A stretch of 48,747 nt of DNA, from NCBI GenBank assembly GCA_002328865.1, contig DCWO01000060.1:1-48747 (forward strand), read 5' to 3'. Numbering within the stretch: the first letter of the stretch is position 1; each line of letters opens with the position of its first letter. The notes under the pieces are model-generated. The model was not told the DNA's origin and searched no databases. It saw only the letters and a program-made list of their open reading frames with translations. The stretch is from Dehalococcoidia bacterium UBA2160 (GTDB lineage: Bacteria; Chloroflexota; Dehalococcoidia; Lucifugimonadales; UBA1123). The position numbers and the translations under genes are program-made. Below, in pieces: positions 1 through 7,573 of the stretch.

Positions 1-1
1 G

Positions 2-181
2 TCGATACTGATCTCAGCAATGGTGCTCATCTTCTACGGCGGATTGTTTTTCACGGCTTTGCCGTTTGCGACGAGCGTGTCGTGGGAGGGTCACCTGTTC
101 GGTCTTATTTCAGGCGTGGCATACGCTCGGGTCACACGTCGACGCAGACGTCAGCGCGTGACGGATCGAACGGCGGGATAG
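2..181 (+). CDS. Rhomboid-like membrane protein, C-terminal end (partial)
   Basis: The frame is open from the left edge of the window to TAG at 179-181, giving 59 residues. A hydrophobic stretch (SAMVLIFYGGLFFTALPF) is followed by SWEGHLFGLISG, which resembles the last helix of rhomboid-family intramembrane proteases, where the His of the Ser-His dyad sits in a GHLFG-like motif. The tail is strongly basic (RVTRRRRRQR), as expected for a cytoplasmic end. The catalytic Ser would lie outside the window, so activity cannot be judged. This is a family guess from a short fragment. Confidence 0.55.
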   Translation, partial: SILISAMVLIFYGGLFFTALPFATSVSWEGHLFGLISGVAYARVTRRRRRQRVTDRTAG

Positions 182-253
182 CGGGCGTTCGGGTTGGGGT
201 GGAAAGCTCCGCGCGAAGTCGATGAATTGGGTGGTCGCAGTTTACGTTCCAGA

Positions 254-262
254 TGGTATAAT
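254..262 (+). promoter_or_regulatory. Extended -10 promoter for the methyltransferase gene
   Basis: TGGTATAAT is a perfect TATAAT at 257-262 preceded by TG one base upstream. No good -35 is visible at 17 bp, which fits an extended -10 promoter. Transcription would begin near 269, so the gene cannot start at the upstream ATG at 222; this supports the TTG start at 381. Confidence 0.6.
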
Positions 263-380
263 ACACGCGAAATCCGATTGGACGCCGCTCGGGCCCTTTG
301 TGGCTCGCCGTGACATCTGTCCGACGCCGGCGACAACCCGGACTCAACGGAGATGGAACTCCGCAGCCAAGGAGGGCGCA

Positions 381-1199
381 TTGGCATCTGACGATTACTC
401 GTTCTCCACATTTTCAAAGAATGAATTCTACGGTAAGCTAAATGCCCGATTGGTCGATATGACCGATCTGGGCGCCGGTCAGCGCATTGTCGATCTTGCC
501 TGCGGCACCGGCGGAGTCACCCGGCTGATTCTGGAGCGAATCCGAGATGCGCGCGAATCGGTCATTATCGCCATGGACCACTCTGCCCTTGCGCTGAAAC
601 AAGCCATGGAAGATCTGAAGGACATTCGCGACAACGCGGTGCAGTTCGTACAAAGCCAGGTCGAGCAAGTCTCCGAGGCGCTCAAAGAAAAGGCCGACAC
701 AATCATCTTCTGCAACGCCATCCACTACGTTCCCGACAAGGACGCGCTCGTCGACGAGATCTCGAGAGCGCTGAAGCCAGGCGGGAAGTTCGCGTTCAAC
801 ACCTCGTTCTTCGATGGAGGCCAGCCGCCGGAATCGTTGCAGTTCTATCGCAAATGGATGTTCAAGGCGGCCCGTGACCTTCGCAAGGAGTACGGGTTGA
901 AGCCTGATCGAGTTAACAAGGTTGAGTCGAGAATACAACTGACGGCGGACGACTACAAGGAATTGGTCGAGCGCCACGGGTTTACCATCCTCAAGCAAGA
1001 GATCGACACGGTCAACGTGCCTATCGGCGGATGGCTCGACATTTGCACCTTCGAGGACTTCATCTCGGGCACCTTCCCCGGCGTGCCGTTGCCGAAGGCT
1101 AGCGCCAGCCTCCAGCGTGGTATCGAGCAGGCGTTCGAGGAATTGAACCTGACCTATGTTCCACGCAACTGGTTGGACGTCGTGGCCGTGCGAGCCTGA
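381..1199 (+). CDS. Class I SAM-dependent methyltransferase
   Basis: A 272-aa protein. Motif I, VDLACGTGG, is at residues 37-45, and the acidic end of strand 2 follows in AMDHS. IIFCNAIHYVP and LKPGGKFAFNTS match motifs IV and post-I of Rossmann methyltransferases. The C-terminal third (about 180-272) has no motif I recognise and probably shapes the acceptor site, so the substrate is unknown. The TTG start at 381 is chosen because AAGGAGG lies at 369-375, five bases upstream, and because the promoter TATAAT at 257-262 would be inside the gene if the ATG at 222 were used. It has no obvious operon partner; the next gene starts 65 bp downstream. Confidence 0.8.
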   Translation: MASDDYSFSTFSKNEFYGKLNARLVDMTDLGAGQRIVDLACGTGGVTRLILERIRDARESVIIAMDHSALALKQAMEDLKDIRDNAVQFVQSQVEQVSEALKEKADTIIFCNAIHYVPDKDALVDEISRALKPGGKFAFNTSFFDGGQPPESLQFYRKWMFKAARDLRKEYGLKPDRVNKVESRIQLTADDYKELVERHGFTILKQEIDTVNVPIGGWLDICTFEDFISGTFPGVPLPKASASLQRGIEQAFEELNLTYVPRNWLDVVAVRA

Positions 1200-1264
1200 T
1201 CACCTTCGCCTAACGGAGCATCGGCATCCCTTCCCTGTACATCACCGAGCGGGAGGTTGAGCGG

Positions 1265-2185
1265 TTGCTGTCCATCGACGACGCCATCGTCGCCGTGGAC
1301 GAGTCGCTCATGCATCGGGCGCATGCTCTCGCCGCCAACAACCCCAGGGAACGGGCTGTCGGAGGCCCTGACGTCTACGTCAACACCATGCTCGGCATCG
1401 ACCATGCGTTGGGCGTTCACGGATTCAAGACCTACACCGTCGCCTCGGGCGTCTTCCGTTTCTTCGTCTACCTCTACGACTCCGCGACATCCGGCCTGCT
1501 GGCGATAGTCGAGGCCAACAAGCTTGGGCAGCTCCGCACCGGCGCCGCCACGGGCGTCGCGACGCGCGAGATGGCGAACGCGGACGCCAGCGAGGTCGGG
1601 ATCATCGGCAGTGGATTCCAAGCTCGCAGCCAACTGGAGGCGGTGACGAAGGTGCGTCCCGTCCGCCGAGCGCGGGTGTACAGTCCCACGCGAGAACATC
1701 GGGAGTCGTACGCACATGAGATGTCGCACGAACTCGGCATCGACGTCGCCCCCGTCGACTCGGCGAAAGCCGCGGTTGAAGGCGCGGACATCGCCATCAC
1801 CGTCACGAGCTCACGCGAGCCGGTTTTGAATGGGGAATGGCTCGAGCCCGGCATGCACGTCGTCGCGGCGGGAGGCGCCGACCCATACGTCCGGGAGATC
1901 GACGACCTGACCGTGCAGCGCGCAGACCTGATCGTGGTCGACGACAAGGCGCAGGCGCAGATCGAGGCGGGAGAGTTGATGATGCCTTCTGGGCGGGGTT
2001 TGGTCCTGTGGGAACAGATGCGTGAGCTCTGGCAGATCGTGAGCGGCGAGGTCACAGCGAGAACCGCGCCCGGCGACATCACGCTATTCAAGTCTCTAGG
2101 CATGACGCTGTGGGACATCGCGGCCGCCAAGATCGTCTACGACAGAGCCGTCGAGACCGGGGTGGGACGTTCGCTTCCGGAGTAG
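1265..2185 (+). CDS. Ornithine cyclodeaminase / mu-crystallin family oxidoreductase
   Basis: A 306-aa NAD(P)-binding protein. The family signature LRTGAATGVATREMA is at about residues 92-106, and the dinucleotide loop VGIIGSGFQARSQLEAV follows. The family includes ornithine cyclodeaminase, alanine dehydrogenase, ketimine reductases and pyrroline-2-carboxylate reductase; the sequence alone does not choose between them. The TTG at 1265 has GGGAGG at 1251-1256 with ideal spacing. However, the frame upstream back to TAA at 1211 reads SLYITEREVER, which is what the family normally has at its N-terminus, but contains no ATG, GTG or TTG. A rare start codon (ATC or CTG) or loss of the original start is possible. 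Confidence 0.8.
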   Translation: MLSIDDAIVAVDESLMHRAHALAANNPRERAVGGPDVYVNTMLGIDHALGVHGFKTYTVASGVFRFFVYLYDSATSGLLAIVEANKLGQLRTGAATGVATREMANADASEVGIIGSGFQARSQLEAVTKVRPVRRARVYSPTREHRESYAHEMSHELGIDVAPVDSAKAAVEGADIAITVTSSREPVLNGEWLEPGMHVVAAGGADPYVREIDDLTVQRADLIVVDDKAQAQIEAGELMMPSGRGLVLWEQMRELWQIVSGEVTARTAPGDITLFKSLGMTLWDIAAAKIVYDRAVETGVGRSLPE

Positions 2186-2207
2186 CGGCGCAGGCTACGT
2201 TGTCGTC

Positions 2208-3197
2208 TTACGAAAACCAGAACCGCTCCCCGCGGTTGTATTTGGCGGCGTAATCTCGGGCGATTCCCGGGACCCTCTCGGCTAGCGCTTCCTGCATATT
2301 TGGATTGGCGACCCAATCAGAAAACGTGCCGATCATGCCGCCCACGAAGAACCCCTCGATCAACTGTTGATGGCCATCGGGCAGATCGCGCAGGCGTCGA
2401 TATCCTTTCAGAAACGCTTCGTGCAATCTCGGTTTCATGTCCGACATTGCGATTGCCAAGTCGAACATGAAGTTTCCGAACGCGCAGAATGAGAAGTCGA
2501 TGAACCGGACATTGCCTTCGTCGAGGATGATGTTCCCTTTGTGCGAGTCGGAGTGCGTTATCCCGTGCGTTTGCCGGCTCTCATCTAGCGAGCGCAGTGC
2601 GTCCGTCAATATCGCTATGGACGTCTCGAATTCGGAATTGTCCGCCGCGCTGATCCGTCCGTCGTCGAGCGCCGGTCGGAGACCGGCTAGGACCCCTTCG
2701 AAGTAATCGACATTACGCCTCGGCCGTGTGAAGCCTTCCGGGACCACCCACTCGCTCGCTTGAATGTGCAACTTGGCCAAAGTTTCGCCGATCTGTCTGG
2801 CCGTGTGCTCAGTCTCCAAATCGCGATGATATGGGCGCCCTTCAACCCATCGCAACAGTGTGGAGTTGACCGGACCAACCGCGCCGGTGGCAATCTGTGT
2901 GACCAACGTCCCCGCTCGGTTTCGCACCGGCCTTTGCAACACCAAGTCGGTATCCCGACTCAGGGCCTCGAGCCACTGGAGCTCCGAGTTGACCGCGTTG
3001 ACGTCGGCGCCGTGTGCGCCCATCGCGCTGGAGACCGGGATGTGGATTCGCAGGAGATATGCATCCGAGCCGGGGCCGTCGATCTTGAACGTCACGTTGT
3101 CGCTGTGCCGGATGAACGACAGCGCGTATTCGTCGATGTCGTACTCCGCCATCGCGCGGTGGGCAAGGTCGTCGAATTGAAGCTGAGCTTGTCCCAT
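2208..3197 (-). CDS. APH/choline-kinase-fold phosphotransferase
   Basis: A 329-aa protein of the aminoglycoside phosphotransferase / homoserine kinase type II / choline kinase fold. The catalytic loop HGITHSDSHKGNIIL contains the Asp and Asn of the HxDxHxxN motif, and VRFIDFSFCAFG provides the metal-binding Asp. The N-terminal lobe (about 1-130) carries LLRIHIP and NSELQWLEAL, where the nucleotide-anchoring Lys/Glu pair would be expected, although the usual Lys appears replaced by Arg. The small-molecule substrate is unknown. ATG at 3197 is preceded by GGAG on the minus strand. It lies 77 bp downstream of the DUF2269 gene on the same strand and converges on the upstream oxidoreductase with a 22-bp gap. 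Confidence 0.75.
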   Translation of the reverse strand: MGQAQLQFDDLAHRAMAEYDIDEYALSFIRHSDNVTFKIDGPGSDAYLLRIHIPVSSAMGAHGADVNAVNSELQWLEALSRDTDLVLQRPVRNRAGTLVTQIATGAVGPVNSTLLRWVEGRPYHRDLETEHTARQIGETLAKLHIQASEWVVPEGFTRPRRNVDYFEGVLAGLRPALDDGRISAADNSEFETSIAILTDALRSLDESRQTHGITHSDSHKGNIILDEGNVRFIDFSFCAFGNFMFDLAIAMSDMKPRLHEAFLKGYRRLRDLPDGHQQLIEGFFVGGMIGTFSDWVANPNMQEALAERVPGIARDYAAKYNRGERFWFS

Positions 3198-3274
3198 TCA
3201 CCGTCTCCAGCGTGGACGTGAGTCGACGAGATCGCCAGCCAGGCGTGGCACCCCGAACAGGGCACGACAGCGCG

Positions 3275-3733
3275 TCAGCCCCACAGCGTGGGCCGCGCGG
3301 TCATGATGTAGACGACGAATACCACGATCACGACCAGCGCCGCGGCGATCGAGTTCGCCAGCCGGTCGACTTTTCGGTACTCGCCAGAGTCTTCGCCGCC
3401 TGACTCAGCCAGCCGGATCTGACGCCGCATCAACGGAGCGTACACCGTGATGCCCAGCGCCATCATCAGCAGGTACATCACGATGGACACCACTACCCAC
3501 GGAGTGGTGAACTCCCAATGGCTCTCCTGGATCAACCACAGGCCTGTGACGCCAGCCACGGCGTACGACGGGTTCACGTACGCTCGTTCCATTAACTTAA
3601 TGGTTCGCAGCGTGTACGTCCGCACTTCAGGGTTGTTGACGGCGCGCCTGAACCAGACGAAGTAAGAGATGTTGGCCCCGAACGCGGCGATGGCCGCGAG
3701 GACGTGTACGGTTTTCAGGATTTCGAAGAGCAT
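3275..3733 (-). CDS. DUF2269-type small integral membrane protein
   Basis: A 152-aa protein with four hydrophobic helices: LKTVHVLAAIAAFGANISYF, the segment after YVNPSYAV, VVSIVMYLLMMALGITVY, and IAAALVVIVVFVVYIMT. The KTVHVLAA start and the early His are typical of DUF2269 (predicted inner-membrane proteins distantly like CopD). Function is unknown. ATG at 3733 is chosen because AAGGA lies just upstream on the minus strand and the first helix follows at once; an in-frame ATG further out adds 43 residues of low-complexity basic sequence that overlap the fmdB terminator. Transcribed in the same direction as the FmdB and phosphotransferase genes. Confidence 0.7.
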   Translation of the reverse strand: MLFEILKTVHVLAAIAAFGANISYFVWFRRAVNNPEVRTYTLRTIKLMERAYVNPSYAVAGVTGLWLIQESHWEFTTPWVVVSIVMYLLMMALGITVYAPLMRRQIRLAESGGEDSGEYRKVDRLANSIAAALVVIVVFVVYIMTARPTLWG

Positions 3734-3826
3734 CGGTTTCCTTGACGTCGAGGAACCCTTCCGATCAGCAGGCGATCGGCGGCTTGGCGGCCATTTTCCC
3801 ACTGGCCGACGATCGACAACGGGCCG

Positions 3827-3857
3827 GGAAAAGAGAAGGGCGCACATTCGTGCGCCC
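3827..3857 (-). terminator. Intrinsic terminator after the FmdB gene
   Basis: On the minus strand GGGCGCAC and GTGCGCCC form a perfect 8-bp stem with a GAAT loop (3838-3857), followed directly by TTCTCTTTTCCC. It sits 36 bp after the FmdB stop and separates that gene from the DUF2269 gene. Confidence 0.8.
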
Positions 3858-3892
3858 AGCAACTCTGATATCCTCGACGGGGCCGTACGCGA

Positions 3893-4129
3893 CTACATGC
3901 CCCCGGCGCAACCGCAGCCGTTGGGTCCGCATCCGGCGCAACCGCCACCGCCCCCGACAGGTGCGTATTCGCCATCACCGGTGCTGGTGAACGCCGCGAA
4001 GACGGATAGCTGGCGCTTCGATTCGCTGTCGCACTTGGGGCAGGGCACCTCGTCGTCCATGCGGCTGATGGGCCGAAGGCGCTCGAAGCCATGCTCGCAA
4101 ACCGTGCACGCGTACTCGTAGATTGGCAT
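3893..4129 (-). CDS. FmdB-family zinc-ribbon protein
   Basis: A 78-aa protein that begins MPIYEYACTVCEHGFE, the hallmark of the zf-FmdB (CxxC_CxxC_SSSS) family. Two CxxC pairs (C8/C11 and C30/C33) should bind one zinc. The tail is Gly/Cys-rich (GGGGGCAGCGPNGCGCAGG) and ends in GM, a feature common in this family; it could hold a further metal. FmdB was first described as a putative regulator of formamidase expression, but the molecular role of these proteins is generally unknown. GAGGGAGA lies upstream of the ATG, with its own promoter at 4177-4205 and terminator at 3827-3857, so it is a single-gene transcript. Confidence 0.88.
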   Translation of the reverse strand: MPIYEYACTVCEHGFERLRPISRMDDEVPCPKCDSESKRQLSVFAAFTSTGDGEYAPVGGGGGCAGCGPNGCGCAGGM

Positions 4130-4176
4130 TGGCTCTCCCTCGATGCGAAAATTCGCGGACTCTTCCGCTTTCGACC

Positions 4177-4205
4177 ATTCTAGTATCGACGTTGCTCCCG
4201 GTCAA
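4177..4205 (-). promoter_or_regulatory. Promoter of the FmdB gene
   Basis: On the minus strand TTGACC (4205-4200) and TAGAAT (4182-4177) are separated by exactly 17 bp. Transcription would begin near 4170, about 40 bases before the FmdB ATG. The -35 box overlaps the trpB promoter on the other strand. Confidence 0.6.
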
Positions 4206-4219
4206 CCGGCAGGTATAAT
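4192..4219 (+). promoter_or_regulatory. Promoter of trpB
   Basis: TTGCTC (4192-4197) and a perfect TATAAT (4214-4219) are separated by 16 bp. The start point would be near 4226, giving a leader of about 84 bases before the trpB ATG. No Trp-rich leader peptide was found in that leader. Confidence 0.65.
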
Positions 4220-4309
4220 ACCAAGGCTGATTCGACTGCTCGCATCAGCCTTGGCAAGCAACGCCGTTCGTCCGAGAAAGGGCGCGGCGATTAGGAAAGT
4301 AAACGAAAG

Positions 4310-5515
4310 ATGACGAATCCGACACTGCCAGACGATATGGGACGCTTCGGGCCGTTCGGCGGGCGTTTCGTTCCCGAGACCCTCATGAGCGCCGTCCACG
4401 AACTGGACCGCGAATACCGGGCGGCCCAGGCCGATGAGGAGTTCCAGGCGGAGCTGACCGACCTCTCTCACCATTATTCGGGAAGGCCAACGGCGCTCTA
4501 CTACGCGGAGAACCTGACCCGCGAACTCGGCGGCGCTCGAATATACCTCAAACGCGAGGACCTGGCGCACACGGGCGCGCACAAGATCAACAACGCGCTG
4601 GGGCAAGGGTTGCTGGCGCGTCGCATGGGCAAGAGCCGGATCATCGCCGAGACCGGCGCCGGTCAACACGGCGTCGCCACGGCCACGGTCTGCGCCATGC
4701 TCAAGCAAGAGTGCATCGTGTACATGGGCGAGGAGGACATCCGACGGCAGGCGCTCAACGTCTTCCGCATGCGCCTGCTGGGCGCCGAGGTCCGACCTGT
4801 CACGTCGGGCAGCCGCACCCTGAAGGACGCCATCAACGAGGCCATTCGGGACTGGGTGACCAACGTCGAGACAACGTACTATCTGATCGGCAGCGTGGTG
4901 GGCCCGCACCCATACCCGATGATGGTCAGGGACTTCCAGGCGATCATCGGCAGAGAGGCGCGCGAGCAGATCCGCGCTGCCGCGGGCCGGCTCCCCGACT
5001 ACGCGGTCGCATGCGTGGGTGGCGGCAGCAACGCGATTGGCCTGTTCCACGAATTCATCCGTGACCCGGAGGTTAAACTGGTGGGCGTTGAGGCCGCCGG
5101 CCTCGGAGTGGACACCGGGAAGCACGCGGCCACATTGACCGCTGGGAAGGTGGGAGTGCTTCACGGCAGCATGTCGTATCTGCTGCAGGACGAGGACGGT
5201 CAAATCCACGAAGCCCACTCCATTTCGGCGGGCTTGGACTACCCGGGCGTCGGACCGGAGCATAGCTGGCTCAGAGACGAAGGCAGGGCAGAGTACGTCA
5301 ATGTGACCGACGCCGAGGCCCTCGAGGGTTTCGAGCTCCTGTGCCGCTCCGAAGGCATCATCCCGGCGCTGGAGCCCGCCCATGCCGTCTACTATCTGTC
5401 GAAACTGGCGCCGACGCTGTCCAGCGATCAGATCATCCTGATGGGATTGAGCGGCAGAGGCGACAAGGACATCGACACGGTCGCCGAGGCGCTGGGAGTC
5501 AGCATAGGCGAGTAG
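4310..5515 (+). CDS. trpB: Tryptophan synthase beta chain
   Basis: A 401-aa protein, usual size for TrpB. It makes L-tryptophan from indole and L-serine with PLP. The start MTNPTLPDDMGRFGPFGGRF is typical. The PLP lysine is K92 in HTGAHKINN, the AETGAGQHG stretch carries the catalytic Glu, and CVGGGSNAIGLF binds the PLP phosphate. It belongs to the TrpB1 type, which normally works in a complex with TrpA. No trpA lies beside it; trpB here is a single gene behind its own promoter, so the partner must be elsewhere. Confidence 0.97.
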   Translation: MTNPTLPDDMGRFGPFGGRFVPETLMSAVHELDREYRAAQADEEFQAELTDLSHHYSGRPTALYYAENLTRELGGARIYLKREDLAHTGAHKINNALGQGLLARRMGKSRIIAETGAGQHGVATATVCAMLKQECIVYMGEEDIRRQALNVFRMRLLGAEVRPVTSGSRTLKDAINEAIRDWVTNVETTYYLIGSVVGPHPYPMMVRDFQAIIGREAREQIRAAAGRLPDYAVACVGGGSNAIGLFHEFIRDPEVKLVGVEAAGLGVDTGKHAATLTAGKVGVLHGSMSYLLQDEDGQIHEAHSISAGLDYPGVGPEHSWLRDEGRAEYVNVTDAEALEGFELLCRSEGIIPALEPAHAVYYLSKLAPTLSSDQIILMGLSGRGDKDIDTVAEALGVSIGE

Positions 5516-5549
5516 CATCGAAGCCCACGCGTAGAGGGATCGGCGTCGG

Positions 5550-5558
5550 TGCTATAAT
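5550..5558 (+). promoter_or_regulatory. Extended -10 promoter of the envelope/metal cluster
   Basis: TGCTATAAT is a perfect TATAAT (5553-5558) with TG one base upstream. No recognisable -35 is present. Transcription would begin close to 5565, two or three bases before the ATG at 5568, so the message is probably leaderless. Confidence 0.6.
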
Positions 5559-5567
5559 GTTTTGGAA

Positions 5568-5945
5568 ATGTTGTCAGCTTTTGCTCGATTATCAATCCTT
5601 GCTCTCGCCCTGGCGATCGTATTTCCGTCGATTGGCCCGGTGATCGATCACCACTTCGCCGAACGGGATCCCGCCCACCGGCACGTAGGCACGGCGCCAT
5701 CCCACGATCACGAATTGGGACGGCTGCACTCCCATGATCGCGAGGCTTCGAGCAGCCCGACAGCCGTGTTCAGCCTCGACGGCGGTGCCGTCGCACCGGC
5801 TGCCGGAGTTCTTGACGATACGCATCTCGCTTACTCGCTTCGGTTCGAGCCAACTTCGGTTTGGTCGCTAATGACCTGGGACCGAGTCTCGTTCCGAGAC
5901 CATCACACCTCTCCTCCGAAAAGACCGCCGCAACCCCTCGCGTAG
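5568..5945 (+). CDS. His-rich exported small protein, unknown function
   Basis: A 125-aa protein. Residues about 1-22 (SAFARLSILALALAIVFP) form a signal peptide or anchor. It is followed by a His-rich stretch (DHHF, HRHV, SHDHELGRLHSHD) that looks able to bind metal ions, then a Pro-rich end (SPPKRPPQPLA). I do not recognise a family. ATG at 5568 is preferred over the TTG six bases earlier; the -10 box ends only nine bases before it, so translation is probably from a leaderless mRNA. It heads a run of four envelope genes on the same strand, which suggests metal binding in the periplasm or at the cell surface. Confidence 0.6.
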   Translation: MLSAFARLSILALALAIVFPSIGPVIDHHFAERDPAHRHVGTAPSHDHELGRLHSHDREASSSPTAVFSLDGGAVAPAAGVLDDTHLAYSLRFEPTSVWSLMTWDRVSFRDHHTSPPKRPPQPLA

Positions 5946-6063
5946 GTCTTTGCCCGCAGATTCGCATTCCCTCGTGTAGACTGTCGTCGTGCGTCGAAGG
6001 CAATCCCTTTGGCGATTTACCGTCAGGGAGTTCGTCTGCCATTGTTTCCTAGAGGTGTGCATA

Positions 6064-6633
6064 GTGGTCGTAAAATCAATGGTGTCCGGTCTGATCAGCG
6101 TCGCAATCATCGCTGCATTGGTCGTGATCGTGCCGCCGGCCGTCCAGTCTCACGGCGAAGGCATGGAGTTTACGAACCGCGAGTTCGCCGGGCCGTACGA
6201 GGTCGCTATCGGGACTGCCCCGGATCCACTCGCGGTCGGCAAGGTTCTCATCTCGTTTGTGGTCATAGAGATGTCGAGCCGCACGGTCGTGCTTGGCGCC
6301 GATATTAACGTGACCGGCCGCGGTCCCGACGCGCGGATACCGGACATCGGACCGGCTCCGGCATTCGAGGACCCCACCGACCCGAGCTTTTACGACCTCA
6401 ACACATCCATCGACAGGAAAGGGGAATGGACGTTCGACGTGTCCGTCAGCGCGGAACCCGGAGACGGCGATGCAGTGTTCGTGCTCGAGGTCGCCGAGTC
6501 TAGCGCGATAACCGGCATAATCACGCTGGTCGCCGTGTTGGTCGTGGTCGCAGCTATTGGCGTCGCATTGCGAATGTTCCTCAAGGAAAAGGGCAAAGGC
6601 CGAAGAGTGAAACGTCGCAGAAAAACCGCCTGA
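6064..6633 (+). CDS. YtkA/FixH-like exported protein with C-terminal anchor
   Basis: A 189-aa protein. An N-terminal signal segment (about 7-26, LISVAIIAALVVIVPPAV) ends before QSHGEGMEF. It is followed by a beta-sandwich-like domain (YEVAIGTAPDPLAVGKVLIS) similar to YtkA/FixH/CopC-type envelope domains, a single helix (IITLVAVLVVVAAIGVAL) and a basic tail (KGKGRRVKRRRK). GTG at 6064 is chosen because AGAGGTG lies at 6051-6057; the GTG at 5989 has no SD. If the signal is cut after QS, the mature protein starts with His, as in CopC copper-binding proteins. The domain assignment is by pattern; function is inferred only from the cluster. Confidence 0.6.
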   Translation: MVVKSMVSGLISVAIIAALVVIVPPAVQSHGEGMEFTNREFAGPYEVAIGTAPDPLAVGKVLISFVVIEMSSRTVVLGADINVTGRGPDARIPDIGPAPAFEDPTDPSFYDLNTSIDRKGEWTFDVSVSAEPGDGDAVFVLEVAESSAITGIITLVAVLVVVAAIGVALRMFLKEKGKGRRVKRRRKTA

Positions 6634-6670
6634 ACTGGGCGGGATAGTCACTCTTTGGAGGTCCAATCGG

Positions 6671-7564
6671 ATGAAGATATTCACAGGAAATTTGAACGCT
6701 GCGGGGGTGGCCCCGGGCGATGACAGAAGCAACTCCGAATGCATAAACAGAATGTCCGCCGGGAAACATCGCCGGGGCCTCAATCCGGGTCGATTCAAAA
6801 TCATGGCGACGTTGGGGCTTGCCCTGCTTGTCATGTTGACGCTCGCCGCCTGCAGCGACGACACCAAGCCAGAGGATCGCGAGTTCAGCCTAACGATCGA
6901 GGATGGGAAGCTGACCAGCGAGGCATCTGCGTTCGAGGTCAAACAGGGCGACACGGTCACTCTTGTCTTGGACTCAGACGAAGAGGGTTCGGTCCATCTG
7001 CACGGCTACGACATCAAAGTGGACGTCATGCCCGCGATGGATGCGAAACTGGAATTTGTCGCAAACGCCACCGGAAAATACGAACTCGAGTTCCATCACG
7101 GTGCGATGGATATGGACGAGCATAGCCACGACGAAGAGGATGACCTCTGTAAAGCCCAGATTCCTTCCGGCGCTCCGACACCCAGCTTCACCGTCGCGGC
7201 TTCGCCCGGGGGCATGCCTGGGGAGATGCGCGTCTCGGTGGATCTCGAGAACTTCGTGCTGGAGCCCGCGCCGGCGGGCACGACGCTTGCAACTGGCCAC
7301 TGGCATCTGGACGTCGACGGCGTGGAAATTGCCATGTACGAACAACCCGAAATCACTGAGATGGTGGGAACCGCTGGTGAGCACGAACTAATGGCAACGC
7401 TGTACGATGTCGAGCACTGCTCGTACGGCATCACGGCGATGACGACCGTCACCTTGGAAGAAGGTTCCGGCGTCGAAACCGCGATGCAGATGGAAGACAT
7501 GGATATGGACGAAGAGGCGGAAGAGGGCGTCCTCCTCGGAGCAGTTGAAGTATATCCCAGGTAG
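6671..7564 (+). CDS. Lipoprotein with cupredoxin-like domain
   Basis: A 297-aa protein. A hydrophobic segment ends in the lipobox LTLAAC (Cys at about residue 61). Domain 1 (about 65-145) has the cupredoxin pattern: FEVKQGDTVTLVLDS, VHLHGYDI and a late FHHGAMDM. A second beta domain (about 160-275) contains GHWHLDVDGVEI and a late Cys/Tyr pair. Acidic and Met/His-rich runs (MDMDEHSHDEEDD, MQMEDMDMDEEAEE) could bind metal. SD GGAGG is at 6657-6661. The 40 residues before the signal helix are unusual for a lipoprotein; ATG codons at 6752 and 6803 are alternatives but lack a comparable SD. It is followed after 9 bp by the polytopic membrane protein and probably works with it. Confidence 0.65.
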   Translation: MKIFTGNLNAAGVAPGDDRSNSECINRMSAGKHRRGLNPGRFKIMATLGLALLVMLTLAACSDDTKPEDREFSLTIEDGKLTSEASAFEVKQGDTVTLVLDSDEEGSVHLHGYDIKVDVMPAMDAKLEFVANATGKYELEFHHGAMDMDEHSHDEEDDLCKAQIPSGAPTPSFTVAASPGGMPGEMRVSVDLENFVLEPAPAGTTLATGHWHLDVDGVEIAMYEQPEITEMVGTAGEHELMATLYDVEHCSYGITAMTTVTLEEGSGVETAMQMEDMDMDEEAEEGVLLGAVEVYPR

Positions 7565-7573
7565 GAGCGTCTC

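Noticed and set aside
438..998. Long minus-strand frame (186 codons) opposite the methyltransferase gene
   Set aside because: It mirrors the codon pattern of the real gene on the plus strand, has no SD and no recognisable protein features.
4202..5518. 438-codon minus-strand frame opposite trpB
   Set aside because: It is the shadow of a high-GC gene; trpB on the plus strand is unambiguous.
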